Below are positions 33,908 through 43,577 of a stretch of 64,000 nt of DNA, in pieces. Under the pieces are notes generated by a model that saw only the letters and a program-made list of their open reading frames with translations, was not told where the DNA came from and did not search any database. Numbering within the stretch: position 1 is the stretch's first letter; the number at the start of each line of letters is the position of its first letter. A program made the position numbers and the translations under genes. The stretch comes from Trichothermofontia sp964536415 (lineage in GTDB: Bacteria; Cyanobacteriota; Cyanobacteriia; B231), in the NCBI GenBank assembly GCA_964536415.1, contig CAZHXN010000009.1:4785-68784 (forward strand), in the 5' to 3' direction.

Positions 33908-35068
33908 GTGACAACGACGAAATCCTATGCCCTCATTCACGAATGGCTAACTCCCAAGGCCACGGGCGGGTCTGAACTGGTCGTGCAGGCCATCCTGGAG
34001 CAGATAGACGCCGATCTCTACGCCCTCATTGATTTTGAGTCCACCAATCCCGATAGCTATCTTTACCAGCGGACGATCGGAACCACGTTTCTGCAACACT
34101 TTCCCCAAGCCCGCAATGGGGTACAGAAATATTTACCCCTATTACCCCTGGCGATCGAACAACTGGATTTGCGCCAGTACGACGTGCTGCTGTCCTCTTC
34201 CCATGCCGTTGCCAAAGGCGTCTTAACCGCGCCGCACCAACTCCACGTGTGCTACTGCCATACCCCCATGCGCTACGCCTGGGATCTCACCTTTGACTAT
34301 CTCCAGGGCAGTCGGGCCGGTCGCGGGCCAACGGGCTGGCTCACGCGCTATCTCTTACACCATCTGCGTCAATGGGATGTCATTGCTGCCAACCGGGTGG
34401 ATTATTTCATTGCCAACTCCCACCATACCGCCCGTCGTATCTGGCGCTGTTACCGTCGGCCTGCTGAAGTGATCTATCCCCCGGTGAATCTCGATCGCTT
34501 TCAACTCCAACCGCAGAAACAGGATTTTTACCTCACCGTTTCCCGTCTGGTACCCTACAAGCGCGTCGATATCATCGTCGAAGCCTTTAATCAGATCGAT
34601 CGCCCCCTGATCATCATCGGTGACGGCCCGGATCTCCCCCGCCTGCGGCAGATGGCGCGTCCCCACATTCAATTTCTCGGTGCCCAACCGAACGCGATCG
34701 TCGAGCAGCACATGGCCCAGGCCAAAGCCTTTGTCTACGCTGCCTGTGAAGATTTTGGCATTGCCCCCGTTGAAGCCCAAGCCTGTGGGACCCCCGTCAT
34801 TGGGTATGCCAGGGGTGGGGTGGGAGAAACCGTGCGGGATCTCCGCCAGGAGCCAGGGATGGGAACAGGTATCCTCTTTACCCCCCAAACGGCTGCCGCC
34901 CTCGTCACTGCCATCGAGGCATTTGAGCAATACCAGCCCAAATTCAGTCCAGAAGCCATCCGCAGACAAGCAGAGCGCTTTAGCCCCGCTGTCTTTGCCC
35001 AACACTACCGCCGCTTTTTGGAGCACTGTATCACCGAATTTGACCATCAGGCAGTGATGAGACCCTAG
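33908..35068 (+). CDS. Glycosyltransferase family 4
   Basis: 386 residues from GTG 33908, preceded by ggagag. GT-B fold: N-terminal HEWLTPKATGGSELVVQAI, central CYCHTPMRYAWDLT (characteristic of a mannosyltransferase-like branch common in polysaccharide loci) and HHTARRIWRCYRRPAEVIYPPVN, C-terminal YLTVSRLVPYKRVDIIVEAF with EX7E-type EDFGIAPVEAQACG. It is followed by a sugar-phosphate transferase, so lipid-linked polysaccharide assembly is its likely setting. Donor and acceptor sugars are unknown. Confidence 0.9.
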   Translation: MTTTKSYALIHEWLTPKATGGSELVVQAILEQIDADLYALIDFESTNPDSYLYQRTIGTTFLQHFPQARNGVQKYLPLLPLAIEQLDLRQYDVLLSSSHAVAKGVLTAPHQLHVCYCHTPMRYAWDLTFDYLQGSRAGRGPTGWLTRYLLHHLRQWDVIAANRVDYFIANSHHTARRIWRCYRRPAEVIYPPVNLDRFQLQPQKQDFYLTVSRLVPYKRVDIIVEAFNQIDRPLIIIGDGPDLPRLRQMARPHIQFLGAQPNAIVEQHMAQAKAFVYAACEDFGIAPVEAQACGTPVIGYARGGVGETVRDLRQEPGMGTGILFTPQTAAALVTAIEAFEQYQPKFSPEAIRRQAERFSPAVFAQHYRRFLEHCITEFDHQAVMRP

Positions 35069-35299
35069 CCATGACACAGGGCATCGCAACGGTACCCTGA
35101 ACCTAGTATCGGGATAGCTGGCGTGTTGCGGCGTGCCCCGGCAAATCGTGTTCTACGCCACAGTTCTGGGTGCGATCGCGACAATTTTTACCCCAGATTC
35201 GAGTCTTAATGCTTAATTTTACGACTTAGCACACCGGATCAGGGGGATCTGGCTTTATGATGATGACTGTGTGTGGTGTGGATTGTTGTAAGGAGTAAA

Positions 35300-36028
35300 A
35301 TGACTGCCGAAAGCCAACTCCTCTCCGGCAAGTTAGTGCGTACGCTAGTCAAGCGGGGGTTCCAGCCTCTCGCTGTCCGAGGTAGACGTAGAGGACTATC
35401 TCGGAGCCTGGACAGGGAGTTTTCCAAACGAGCGTTCGATATTGTCTTTTCGCTAGCGGTCCTGATTCTCTTCTCTCCCCTCTACCTGTTGCTCGCGCTG
35501 CTGATTGCGCTGAGTTCACCAGGACCGATTTTCTACGTCCAAACCCGAATTGGACAAAATCACCGTCCCTTTGGCTGCCTCAAATTCCGCACGATGGTCG
35601 AGAATGCGGACGAGGTTTTGTTGGAGATGTTGGAAACCTCCCCCAATGTCAGGCAGGAATTTGAAGATAATTTCAAGCTGAAACATGACCCCCGGATCAC
35701 CTGGATCGGTCGTTTTTTGCGTCTGACTAGCCTGGATGAATTTCCCCAGTTCTGGAATGTCCTGATGGGCGATATGAGTGTGGTCGGCCCCCGGCCCCTT
35801 GTCCCAGAGGAACTGTACAAGTACGAGCACCATATCCATAAGGTATTGACCATCAAACCGGGGATTACGGGCTTGTGGCAGGTATCCGGGCGCAACGACA
35901 TTCCCTATCCGCGTCGGGTACAAATTGATACCTACTATGTCGATTGTCACAATCTCTGGACCGATTTCTGGATTGTACTCAAGACGATCGGGGTTGTGGT
36001 ATTCCCGAAAAATAACGGAGCCTACTGA
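35300..36028 (+). CDS. Exopolysaccharide sugar transferase (bacterial sugar transferase family)
   Basis: 242 residues from ATG 35300, after aaggag. Initiates polysaccharide synthesis by moving a hexose-1-phosphate onto undecaprenyl phosphate at the inner membrane. One membrane segment (about 47-72), then SSPGPIFYVQTRIGQ, FGCLKFRTM, RLTSLDEFPQFWNVL and VVGPRPLVPEE, GITGLWQVSGRN, all family signatures. It belongs to the short monotopic class rather than the five-helix WbaP form. A start at 35273 is possible but lacks a ribosome site. Confidence 0.92.
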   Translation: MTAESQLLSGKLVRTLVKRGFQPLAVRGRRRGLSRSLDREFSKRAFDIVFSLAVLILFSPLYLLLALLIALSSPGPIFYVQTRIGQNHRPFGCLKFRTMVENADEVLLEMLETSPNVRQEFEDNFKLKHDPRITWIGRFLRLTSLDEFPQFWNVLMGDMSVVGPRPLVPEELYKYEHHIHKVLTIKPGITGLWQVSGRNDIPYPRRVQIDTYYVDCHNLWTDFWIVLKTIGVVVFPKNNGAY

Positions 36029-36353
36029 CTGGGGGCGTGGCTGCGATCGCGATCGCAGCCCGATACCACCCAAGCCCAACCGCTAATGACCCACCAATCC
36101 TTGTGAAAGGCGGCATACCTAAGCCGTGTGACTCTGCTCGGTGGGAAGTTCGTAGGGCTATGTTGTTGTTGGGTTACGTTCGTGCGTCGCTGGGGTTAAT
36201 CGAGGTGACGATCGTGCTGTCTTGGGGTATCCCTGAAAAGCAGGATATATCCGTCTGTGCAATAATCTGCGCAGCCGTTGATGGGCGGTGATCGGGAACC
36301 CGATGCTGGTGTTGACACCAGTTATTGATGACGTGGGCACCCTAATCACAGTA

Positions 36354-36395
36354 TCTTCCGTATACCTCCGGAGCAATTTGAAGGCATACGGAAGA
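36354..36395 (+). promoter_or_regulatory. Hairpin just upstream of gmd
   Basis: Perfect 10-bp arms tcttccgtat (36354-36363) and atacggaaga (36386-36395), 22-base loop, ending 32 bases before the gmd start. A second palindrome ctggtgt-tg-acaccag lies at 36306-36321. Both are in the otherwise featureless 399-bp spacer 36029-36427. Confidence 0.45.
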
Positions 36396-36427
36396 CCATA
36401 GTCACACAACGGAATCAGTAGGCAATT

Positions 36428-37507
36428 ATGGCAGATGACAAACGCGCCCTGCTCACAGGCGTTACTGGGCAGGATGGCTCCTACCTCAGCGAATTACTGC
36501 TGGAGAAGGGGTATGAGGTGCATGGCATTATGCGCCGGACTTCGACTTTTAACACTGATCGGGTCGATCACCTCTACATTGATCCCCATCGCGAAGAAGC
36601 GCGATTCTTCCTGCATTATGGCGATCTGACCGATGGCACGACCTTGCGGCGGCTCCTGGAGCAAATCCAACCGACAGAAATCTATAATTTGGGTGCCCAA
36701 TCCCACGTGCGGGTGAGCTTCGATGCTCCAGAATATACCGTCGATACAGTCGGCATGGGGACTCTACGGTTACTGGAGGCGATCCGCGACTACCAGCAGC
36801 GCACGGGGATTCAGGTCCGCTTTTACCAGGCGGGGTCTTCAGAGATGTTTGGCCTAGTGCAGGAAATTCCCCAAAAGGAAACGACCCCCTTTTATCCTCG
36901 CAGTCCCTACGCCTGCGCCAAGGTGTACGCCCACTGGCAAACGATCAACTACCGGGAAGCCTACGGGTTATTTGCCTGTAATGGCATTCTGTTCAATCAT
37001 GAAGGACCTCGCCGAGGGGAAACCTTTGTCACACGCAAGATCACGCGGGCGATCGCCCGCATTATTAACGGCACCCAGCACAAACTGTACCTGGGGAATC
37101 TGAATGCCAAGCGCGACTGGGGTTATGCCAAGGACTATGTCCGGGCGATGTGGCTAATGTTGCAGCAGGACGCCCCCGATGATTATGTGATTGCCACGGG
37201 CGAAACCCATTCGGTGCGGGAGTTTCTGGATCTAGCTTTTGGGTATGTCAACCTCAACTGGCCAGATTTTGTCGAGTTTGACGAACGCTATCTGCGACCA
37301 ACGGAGGTGGAACTGCTGATTGGCGATGCGACCAAGGCCCGCAAGAAGTTGGGCTGGCAGCCCTCCGTCACCTTTCCGGAGTTAGTTTGCCTGATGGTGG
37401 ATGCCGATTTAGTGGCCTTGGGATTACCAACCCCTAACGGCGATCGCCGACCATCTGAGATCGATCAGGCATTTATTCGGCACGATTCCAGTCATCTGGT
37501 GCCTTAA
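36428..37507 (+). CDS. gmd: GDP-mannose 4,6-dehydratase
   Basis: 359 residues. First step to GDP-L-fucose and related sugars: GDP-mannose to GDP-4-keto-6-deoxymannose, NADP-dependent. Extended SDR with TGVTGQDGSYLSELLLEKGY at 8-27, the SSEMFG Thr/Ser segment, and the YACAK active site (Tyr-x3-Lys); NHEGPRRGETFVTRK binds the nucleotide sugar and AKDYVRAMW is typical. The GDP-fucose synthase gene follows 91 bp downstream, forming the fucose pair. Confidence 0.96.
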   Translation: MADDKRALLTGVTGQDGSYLSELLLEKGYEVHGIMRRTSTFNTDRVDHLYIDPHREEARFFLHYGDLTDGTTLRRLLEQIQPTEIYNLGAQSHVRVSFDAPEYTVDTVGMGTLRLLEAIRDYQQRTGIQVRFYQAGSSEMFGLVQEIPQKETTPFYPRSPYACAKVYAHWQTINYREAYGLFACNGILFNHEGPRRGETFVTRKITRAIARIINGTQHKLYLGNLNAKRDWGYAKDYVRAMWLMLQQDAPDDYVIATGETHSVREFLDLAFGYVNLNWPDFVEFDERYLRPTEVELLIGDATKARKKLGWQPSVTFPELVCLMVDADLVALGLPTPNGDRRPSEIDQAFIRHDSSHLVP

Positions 37508-37598
37508 CGGTAAGGAGAGAAAAGTCAAGGAAACAGCAAACAATCTAAAATTTAACAGATACTTCAGGCGGGAGAAATCAGGAGCAAGGAGCACGAAC

Positions 37599-38540
37599 AT
37601 GCAGCCCCTGGACTTAAGGGATAAAAACATTCTGGTTACCGGGGGAGCAGGCTTCCTGGGGAAACGGGTGGTAGCCCAATTGGTGGCGGCGGGAGCCAAC
37701 CCAGCGGCTATTAAGGTCCCGCGATCGCGGGACTGTGATCTTCGCCAACTGGTCCATTGCCGGGAGGCGGTTCAGGGGCAGGATATTATCATCCACCTGG
37801 CAGCCCATGTGGGGGGGATTGGTCTCAATCAGGCGAAACCCGCCGAGTTGTTCTATGACAACCTGATGATGGGTGCCCAATTGATCCACAGTGCCTATGA
37901 AGCCGGAGTCCAAAAATTTGTGTGTGTTGGGACAATTTGCGCCTATCCCAAGTTCACACCGATTCCGTTCCACGAGGATGATCTGTGGAATGGCTACCCG
38001 GAGGAGACGAACGCCCCCTATGGCATTGCCAAAAAAGCATTACTGGTGCAACTGCAAGCCTATCGTCAGCAGTATGGTTTCAACGGGATTTATCTCTTAC
38101 CCGTGAACCTTTACGGTCCAGAGGATAATTTCAATCCCAATAGCTCCCATGTGATTCCCGCCTTGATTCGCAAAGTCCATGAGGCCCAGCAACGGGGCGA
38201 TCGCCAGATCCTGGTCTGGGGGGATGGCAGCCCGACACGGGAATTCCTCTACGCTGATGATGCCGCCCGTGGCATTGTCAGGGGCACCCAGTTGTATGAC
38301 GCCCCTGAACCGGTGAACCTGGGCACGGGACAAGAAATTTCTATCCGGGATTTGATTGCCCTGATCTGTGAGTTAATGGCTTATGACGGTGAGATCGTTT
38401 GGCAAACCGATAAACCCAACGGCCAACCTCGACGCTGCCTCGCCACCGATCGTGCTAAAACTGAATTTGGCTTTGTGGCCCAAATGCCCTTCCGTCAGGG
38501 GTTAGAAAATACGATCGCTTGGTACCGTCAACAGGCTTAA
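37599..38540 (+). CDS. fcl: GDP-L-fucose synthase
   Basis: 313 residues. 3,5-epimerisation and 4-reduction of GDP-4-keto-6-deoxymannose to GDP-L-fucose. NADP-binding TGGAGFLGKRV (12-22), AAHVGGIGLNQ, GTICAYPKF and catalytic APYGIAKKALLVQ (Tyr-x3-Lys), then VNLYGPEDNFNPNSSHVIPA, which is diagnostic of the family. Same direction as gmd, so an operon is likely. The product would feed capsule or exopolysaccharide transferases located on both sides. Confidence 0.94.
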   Translation: MQPLDLRDKNILVTGGAGFLGKRVVAQLVAAGANPAAIKVPRSRDCDLRQLVHCREAVQGQDIIIHLAAHVGGIGLNQAKPAELFYDNLMMGAQLIHSAYEAGVQKFVCVGTICAYPKFTPIPFHEDDLWNGYPEETNAPYGIAKKALLVQLQAYRQQYGFNGIYLLPVNLYGPEDNFNPNSSHVIPALIRKVHEAQQRGDRQILVWGDGSPTREFLYADDAARGIVRGTQLYDAPEPVNLGTGQEISIRDLIALICELMAYDGEIVWQTDKPNGQPRRCLATDRAKTEFGFVAQMPFRQGLENTIAWYRQQA

Positions 38541-38667
38541 CGTCACCCACGTGCGCCACGAGGGGATGGCAGCATCCCCTGCTGGAATTGCGGGTTTGGG
38601 TAGCTGGCCGACACCAGACGGGTAAATCGGGGCGTTATAGTGTTAAGGATCATCGTCTGCTGTCCCC

Positions 38668-41600
38668 ATGCCTAAACGTCGTCAACGCTCGGATGCCCCA
38701 TCGGAATCGGTTACTCAGGGTGCCAGCCCTAACCATAACGGTCATTCTGCCAACGACCCTCAGGCCCCATTGCCTAACCGCAATAGCCAGAATACGATTC
38801 GCATCCGGGGCGCACGGCAGCATAATCTGAAAAATATTGACCTAGATCTGCCCCGCGATCGCCTCATTGTCTTCACGGGCGTCTCCGGCTCCGGTAAATC
38901 CTCCCTCGCCTTCGATACCATCTTTGCTGAGGGCCAACGTCGCTACGTGGAATCCCTGAGTGCCTACGCCCGCCAATTCCTGGGCCAGGTGGACAAACCC
39001 GATGTGGATGCGATCGAAGGCTTAAGCCCTGCGATTGCGATCGACCAAAAATCCACCTCCCACAACCCCCGCTCCACCGTCGGCACGATTACCGAGATCT
39101 ACGACTATCTCCGTCTGCTCTACGGACGGGCGGGCGAACCCCACTGTCCCCACTGCGATCGCTCGATTGCACCTCAAACAATTGACCAAATGTGCGATCG
39201 CATTATGGAACTGCCCGATCGTACCCGCTTCCAAATCCTGGCCCCAGTCGTGCGGGGGCAAAAGGGCACCCATAAAAAGTTGCTTGCTAGCCTCGCGTCT
39301 GAGGGCTTTGTCCGAGTGCGGATTAACGGTGAAGTCCGGGAACTCGGAGATGCGATCGAGTTGGATAAAAACCAGAAGCATACGATCGAAATTGTTATCG
39401 ATCGCTTGATTAAAAAAGAGGGGCTACAAGAACGTTTGGTGGACTCGCTCACCACCTGTCTGAAACACGCAGGCGGCATTGCCGTGATTGATCTGGTGGG
39501 GGATTCCCGCGATGGTGCAGCGTCTCTACCCACCGATCGTCCCTCCCCCACGAATGTCATTGAACTGCCCCAGGTCAAAGCGGCGGAAGCGGGTGGGGCC
39601 TACGCAGCCAATGGGCACTCTGCCCCGGCGTCAGGCCAGCCGACGACCCTGGTCTTTTCCGAAAATTTTGCTTGCCCCGAACACGGCGCGGTGATGGAGG
39701 AACTGTCCCCCCGGTTGTTTTCGTTTAACTCGCCCTACGGGGCCTGTCCCGACTGCCACGGTTTAGGGAGCCTGCGGGTTTTTTCGGCAGATCTGGTCAT
39801 CCCGAATCCGACGCTGCCGGTTTATGCGGCGATCGCCCCCTGGTCCGACAAGGACAACACCTATTATCTCTCCCTGCTCTTCAGCGTCGGCAATGCCTTT
39901 GGGTTTGACATCAATACCCCCTGGGAAAATCTCTCCAAGGCGCAACAGGATATTTTGCTGAACGGTTCTCCCGACCCCATTTTGATCGAGGCCGACTCCC
40001 GCTATCGCCAGACCAAGGGCTACTATCGCCGCTTTGAGGGCATCCTGCCCATGTTGCAACGCCAATACCAGGAAGCCAGTTCCGATCTCTACAAGCAAAA
40101 GCTGGAACAATACCTGATCGATCGCCCCTGTGCGACCTGTGGCGGCAAACGTTTGAAACCGGAATCCCTAGCCGTCCGCCTGGGTCCCTACCGCATTACT
40201 GACCTGACCGGGGTTTCCATTCGGGACTGCCTGGAGCGAGTGCGATCGCTCACCGGGGAATCCACCCCTGGGGGGACACCGCTCCTCTCGCTACGCCAGA
40301 TGCAAATCGCCGATCTCGTCCTGCGGGAAATCCGGGCACGCTTGCAGTTTCTCCTGGATGTGGGGTTGGATTATTTGACCCTCGATCGCACCGCCTCGAC
40401 CCTCTCCGGTGGTGAAGCCCAACGCATCCGGTTAGCGACCCAGATCGGCTCCGGCCTCACCGGCGTCCTCTACGTCCTCGATGAACCCAGCATCGGCCTG
40501 CACCAACGGGATAATGGTCGCCTCCTGCGCACCCTCACCAAACTGCGGGATCTGGGCAATACCTTGATCGTGGTGGAACACGATGAAGAAACGATCCGGG
40601 CCGCCGATCACCTGGTTGATATCGGTCCCGGTGCCGGGGTCCACGGAGGACAAATTGTCGCCCAGGGGGATCTGGCCACGCTGATGAATGCACCGGATTC
40701 CCTCACGGGGGCCTATCTATCGGGGCGTCGCCGCATTGAAACTCCAACCCAACGGCGCTCCGGCAACGGTCGCAGCCTGCACTTAAAAAATGCCCGTCGC
40801 AATAATCTGAAAAACTTGGATGTGGAAATTCCCCTGGGCAAACTGGTCTGCATCACGGGCGTTTCCGGCTCCGGCAAATCCACCCTGATCAATGAACTGC
40901 TCTATCCGGCTTTGCAACACCACTTTGGCCACAAGGTCCCCTTCCCCCAGGAGTTGGACGAAATTAAAGGCTTAGATGCCCTGGATAAGGCGATCGTCAT
41001 TGACCAATCCCCCATTGGCCGCACGCCGCGATCAAACCCCGCTACCTACACCGGCACCTTCGACGCCATTCGCGATCTCTTTGCCCAGACGATCGCGGCC
41101 AAGGCACGGGGCTACAAACCCGGCCAATTCTCCTTCAACGTTAAGGGGGGCCGCTGCGAAGCCTGCGCGGGGCAAGGGGTAAATGTCATCGAAATGAACT
41201 TTCTGCCCGATGTCTATGTCCAGTGCGAGGTCTGCAAGGGTGCCCGCTACAACCGGGAAACGCTCCAGGTGAAGTACAAGGGCTATTCGATCGCTGATGT
41301 CCTGAACATGACCGTTGAAGAGAGCCTAGAGTGCTTCCAGAATATCCCCCAAGCCGCCACCCGCCTACAAACCTTGGTGGATGTGGGCCTGGGCTATGTT
41401 CGCCTGGGTCAACCCGCCCCCACCCTTTCCGGTGGCGAAGCCCAACGGGTTAAGCTGGCCTCGGAACTGTCGCGACGGGCGACAGGCAAAACCCTCTACC
41501 TCATTGACGAACCCACCACCGGTCTATCGTTCTATGATGTCCATAAGCTTCTCGATGTGGTCCAACGCCTAGTCGATAAGGGCAACACCGTCCTAGTGAT

Positions 41601-41781
41601 TGAGCATAATCTCGATGTGATCCGCTGTGCCGACTGGATTATTGACCTGGGTCCAGAGGGGGGCGATCGAGGTGGAGAAATCATTGCGGCTGGGACACCA
41701 GAGCAGGTAGCTCAAGTTCCAGCCTCTTATACGGGTCAATATTTACAGCCAATTTTGCCGGAATTTGCAGTGTCTGTGTAA
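38668..41781 (+). CDS. uvrA: Excinuclease ABC subunit A
   Basis: 1037 residues, about 90 longer than usual because of an N-terminal Ser/Asn-rich extension (about 1-45) and a linker insert near 285-330 (AAEAGGAYAANGHSAPASG). Damage recognition in nucleotide excision repair. Two ABC modules: Walker A VSGSGKSS twice, signature LSGGEAQRI and LSGGEAQRV, VLDEPSIGLH and LIDEPTTGL. The zinc finger in module one reads CPEHG...CPDCHGLG (one His in place of Cys); the second is complete, CEACAGQG...CEVCKG. It interrupts the polysaccharide genes without evident relation to them. Confidence 0.96.
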   Translation: MPKRRQRSDAPSESVTQGASPNHNGHSANDPQAPLPNRNSQNTIRIRGARQHNLKNIDLDLPRDRLIVFTGVSGSGKSSLAFDTIFAEGQRRYVESLSAYARQFLGQVDKPDVDAIEGLSPAIAIDQKSTSHNPRSTVGTITEIYDYLRLLYGRAGEPHCPHCDRSIAPQTIDQMCDRIMELPDRTRFQILAPVVRGQKGTHKKLLASLASEGFVRVRINGEVRELGDAIELDKNQKHTIEIVIDRLIKKEGLQERLVDSLTTCLKHAGGIAVIDLVGDSRDGAASLPTDRPSPTNVIELPQVKAAEAGGAYAANGHSAPASGQPTTLVFSENFACPEHGAVMEELSPRLFSFNSPYGACPDCHGLGSLRVFSADLVIPNPTLPVYAAIAPWSDKDNTYYLSLLFSVGNAFGFDINTPWENLSKAQQDILLNGSPDPILIEADSRYRQTKGYYRRFEGILPMLQRQYQEASSDLYKQKLEQYLIDRPCATCGGKRLKPESLAVRLGPYRITDLTGVSIRDCLERVRSLTGESTPGGTPLLSLRQMQIADLVLREIRARLQFLLDVGLDYLTLDRTASTLSGGEAQRIRLATQIGSGLTGVLYVLDEPSIGLHQRDNGRLLRTLTKLRDLGNTLIVVEHDEETIRAADHLVDIGPGAGVHGGQIVAQGDLATLMNAPDSLTGAYLSGRRRIETPTQRRSGNGRSLHLKNARRNNLKNLDVEIPLGKLVCITGVSGSGKSTLINELLYPALQHHFGHKVPFPQELDEIKGLDALDKAIVIDQSPIGRTPRSNPATYTGTFDAIRDLFAQTIAAKARGYKPGQFSFNVKGGRCEACAGQGVNVIEMNFLPDVYVQCEVCKGARYNRETLQVKYKGYSIADVLNMTVEESLECFQNIPQAATRLQTLVDVGLGYVRLGQPAPTLSGGEAQRVKLASELSRRATGKTLYLIDEPTTGLSFYDVHKLLDVVQRLVDKGNTVLVIEHNLDVIRCADWIIDLGPEGGDRGGEIIAAGTPEQVAQVPASYTGQYLQPILPEFAVSV

Positions 41782-41929
41782 AGGAATATAGCAAATGCGC
41801 ATTAAGAAGCAGGGGATTAAGCGTATTTTCACTAACTGTTCAAGTTAGCGAGAATTAGATAAACTCAACGGGGAACCTAGATCCTGATAGCCAAAGGGTA
41901 TTAACAGGGCAGAGCGTGAGAATTAGATC

Positions 41930-43015
41930 GTGAGAATTAGCTTTATTTTACGCACACTCGATCTCACCGGTGGCGTTCGAGTCATTTCTATCTACACTAA
42001 AGAACTGCAAAAGCGTGGCCATGACGTATCAGTGATCGCATTTGACCCACTTACGCTCAATGTACGCGCACGCATCAAGCAGTTACTACTCTGGAAGAAG
42101 AATCCATTTAAGACACCTACCCTGCCCCCCTCCCACTTGAATTTAGAAGAAAGCAATTGTCTCCTGATTCGTCATCCGCCACCCCTCTTACCTACTGACG
42201 TACCTGATGGCGATCTTGTAATTGCAACCTGGTGGGAAACTGCCGAGTGGGTTGCTAAGCTCCCAAAATGCAAGGGTAAAAAGGTTTATTTTGTCCAAAA
42301 TCATGAAGTTTACGATTATTTACCCTATGAACGGACTAGGGCCAGTTATCGGTTGCCGCTGCATAAAATTACGATATCTCATTGGTTGTTAAATGTGATG
42401 CGGGATGAGTATGGTGATCAACAGGTTGCCCTCGTCCCCAATAGTGTTGATACCCAATTGTTTTATGCGCCACCTCGGTCAAGGAATAGCATCCCTACGG
42501 TTGGGATGCTCTATGCGGAAGCCTATTGGAAGGGCTGTGATCTTAGTCTCAAAGCATTTACGATCGCAGCCCAGCGGATTCCCAACCTGCGCCTGATTGC
42601 CTTTGGCTCCACTGATCCACTGCCGGAATTACCCTTACCGGCAAATACTCAATATTTCAAAACTCCCCCGCAAGCCATGCTCAGGGAGCTATATAGCCAA
42701 TGTGATGTCTGGTTATTTGGCAGTCGTACAGAAGGCTTTGGTTTACCAATCTTGGAGGCAATGGCCTGTCGTACCCCTGTGATTGCGACACCGGCGGGAG
42801 CAGCGCCCGAACTTTTGGCTGATGGCACAGGTATCCTCGTCCCCTTGGAAGATCCCCAGGCAATGGCTGAGGCCATCGTTACCCTCATCCAATGTCCCCC
42901 AGCCGAGTGGCAACAAATGTCCGATCGCGCCTATCGTAAAGCGACTAGCTATACTTGGAAAGATGCAACCGATCGCTTCGAGGCTGCTCTTTACGACATT
43001 TTTCAGGCTGATTAA
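41930..43015 (+). CDS. Glycosyltransferase family 1/4
   Basis: 361 residues from GTG 41930. N-terminal ILRTLDLTGGVRVISIYTKEL and GHDVSVIAF, a TWWETAEWVAKLP segment, YFVQNHEVYDYLPYER and C-terminal EGFGLPILEAMACRTPVIATPAGAAPELL (EX7E donor site). GT-B fold; acts in polysaccharide assembly by context. The start lies in a short direct repeat (cgtgagaattag at 41915 and 41929), so a GTG 14 bases upstream exists in another frame. It opens the AT-rich tract. Confidence 0.87.
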   Translation: MRISFILRTLDLTGGVRVISIYTKELQKRGHDVSVIAFDPLTLNVRARIKQLLLWKKNPFKTPTLPPSHLNLEESNCLLIRHPPPLLPTDVPDGDLVIATWWETAEWVAKLPKCKGKKVYFVQNHEVYDYLPYERTRASYRLPLHKITISHWLLNVMRDEYGDQQVALVPNSVDTQLFYAPPRSRNSIPTVGMLYAEAYWKGCDLSLKAFTIAAQRIPNLRLIAFGSTDPLPELPLPANTQYFKTPPQAMLRELYSQCDVWLFGSRTEGFGLPILEAMACRTPVIATPAGAAPELLADGTGILVPLEDPQAMAEAIVTLIQCPPAEWQQMSDRAYRKATSYTWKDATDRFEAALYDIFQAD

Positions 43016-43577
43016 TCCGTTTTAATATCCTTGCAATGCCCTATTTACTCACACATCCCTATTTACTCACACATCTATATATAGAATCATAATTTCATGA
43101 CCTTCCGCTCCCAGACACCTTCACCGACTCTTTTCGCAGCACTTCTCAACATTTGATATGGATAATCACTAATCAGCCAAAGTGAAAAGTAAATAAAAAA
43201 GTAAATAAAATTTTGTGCCCTCGCTAATTCAAGACAATCGCCTCCAGGAGTGAAAAGGATGGCACTTCTAGAAGAATCGTGCTTATAATAAGCATATCCT
43301 ACTTGCCCTCAAGGAAACCCAAACTGGGTGCATACTCTGTTCAAGCTTTTCTGGTAATCAAAACCTTTATCCTTCAATTTACTAGAAGCAAAAGCAGAAC
43401 TACTGTACCATAGAATCCCTGTATTGTCTTAACGGAATCAGTCACTCTCGACTTACAAAAGTTTTTCCATTATTATTAATATTTTGACGCACAATCCGCT
43501 GACAAACATGTTAAGCTACAATTATTTGCAACTTGTGATCCAGCAACTTCTTTGCGATTCTCTCAAATGAAAGACAA
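43016..43577. other. AT-rich intergenic stretch, 562 bp
   Basis: Between two plus-strand genes. Low GC compared with the flanks, with A/T runs and the duplicated agtaaataaa segment (43184-43207). The only structured content I find is a broken minus-strand frame (separate entry). Confidence 0.5.
43087..43428 (-). pseudogene. Possible decayed coding remnant
   Basis: On the minus strand one frame is open for 39 codons (from 43428), meets TGA at 43311-43309, then runs 73 codons to a stop at 43087. Residues include LWYSSSAFASSKLKDKGFD and, after the stop, VGYAYYKHDSSRSAILFTPG. No start, ribosome site or known family. It could be chance in AT-rich DNA. Confidence 0.22.
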
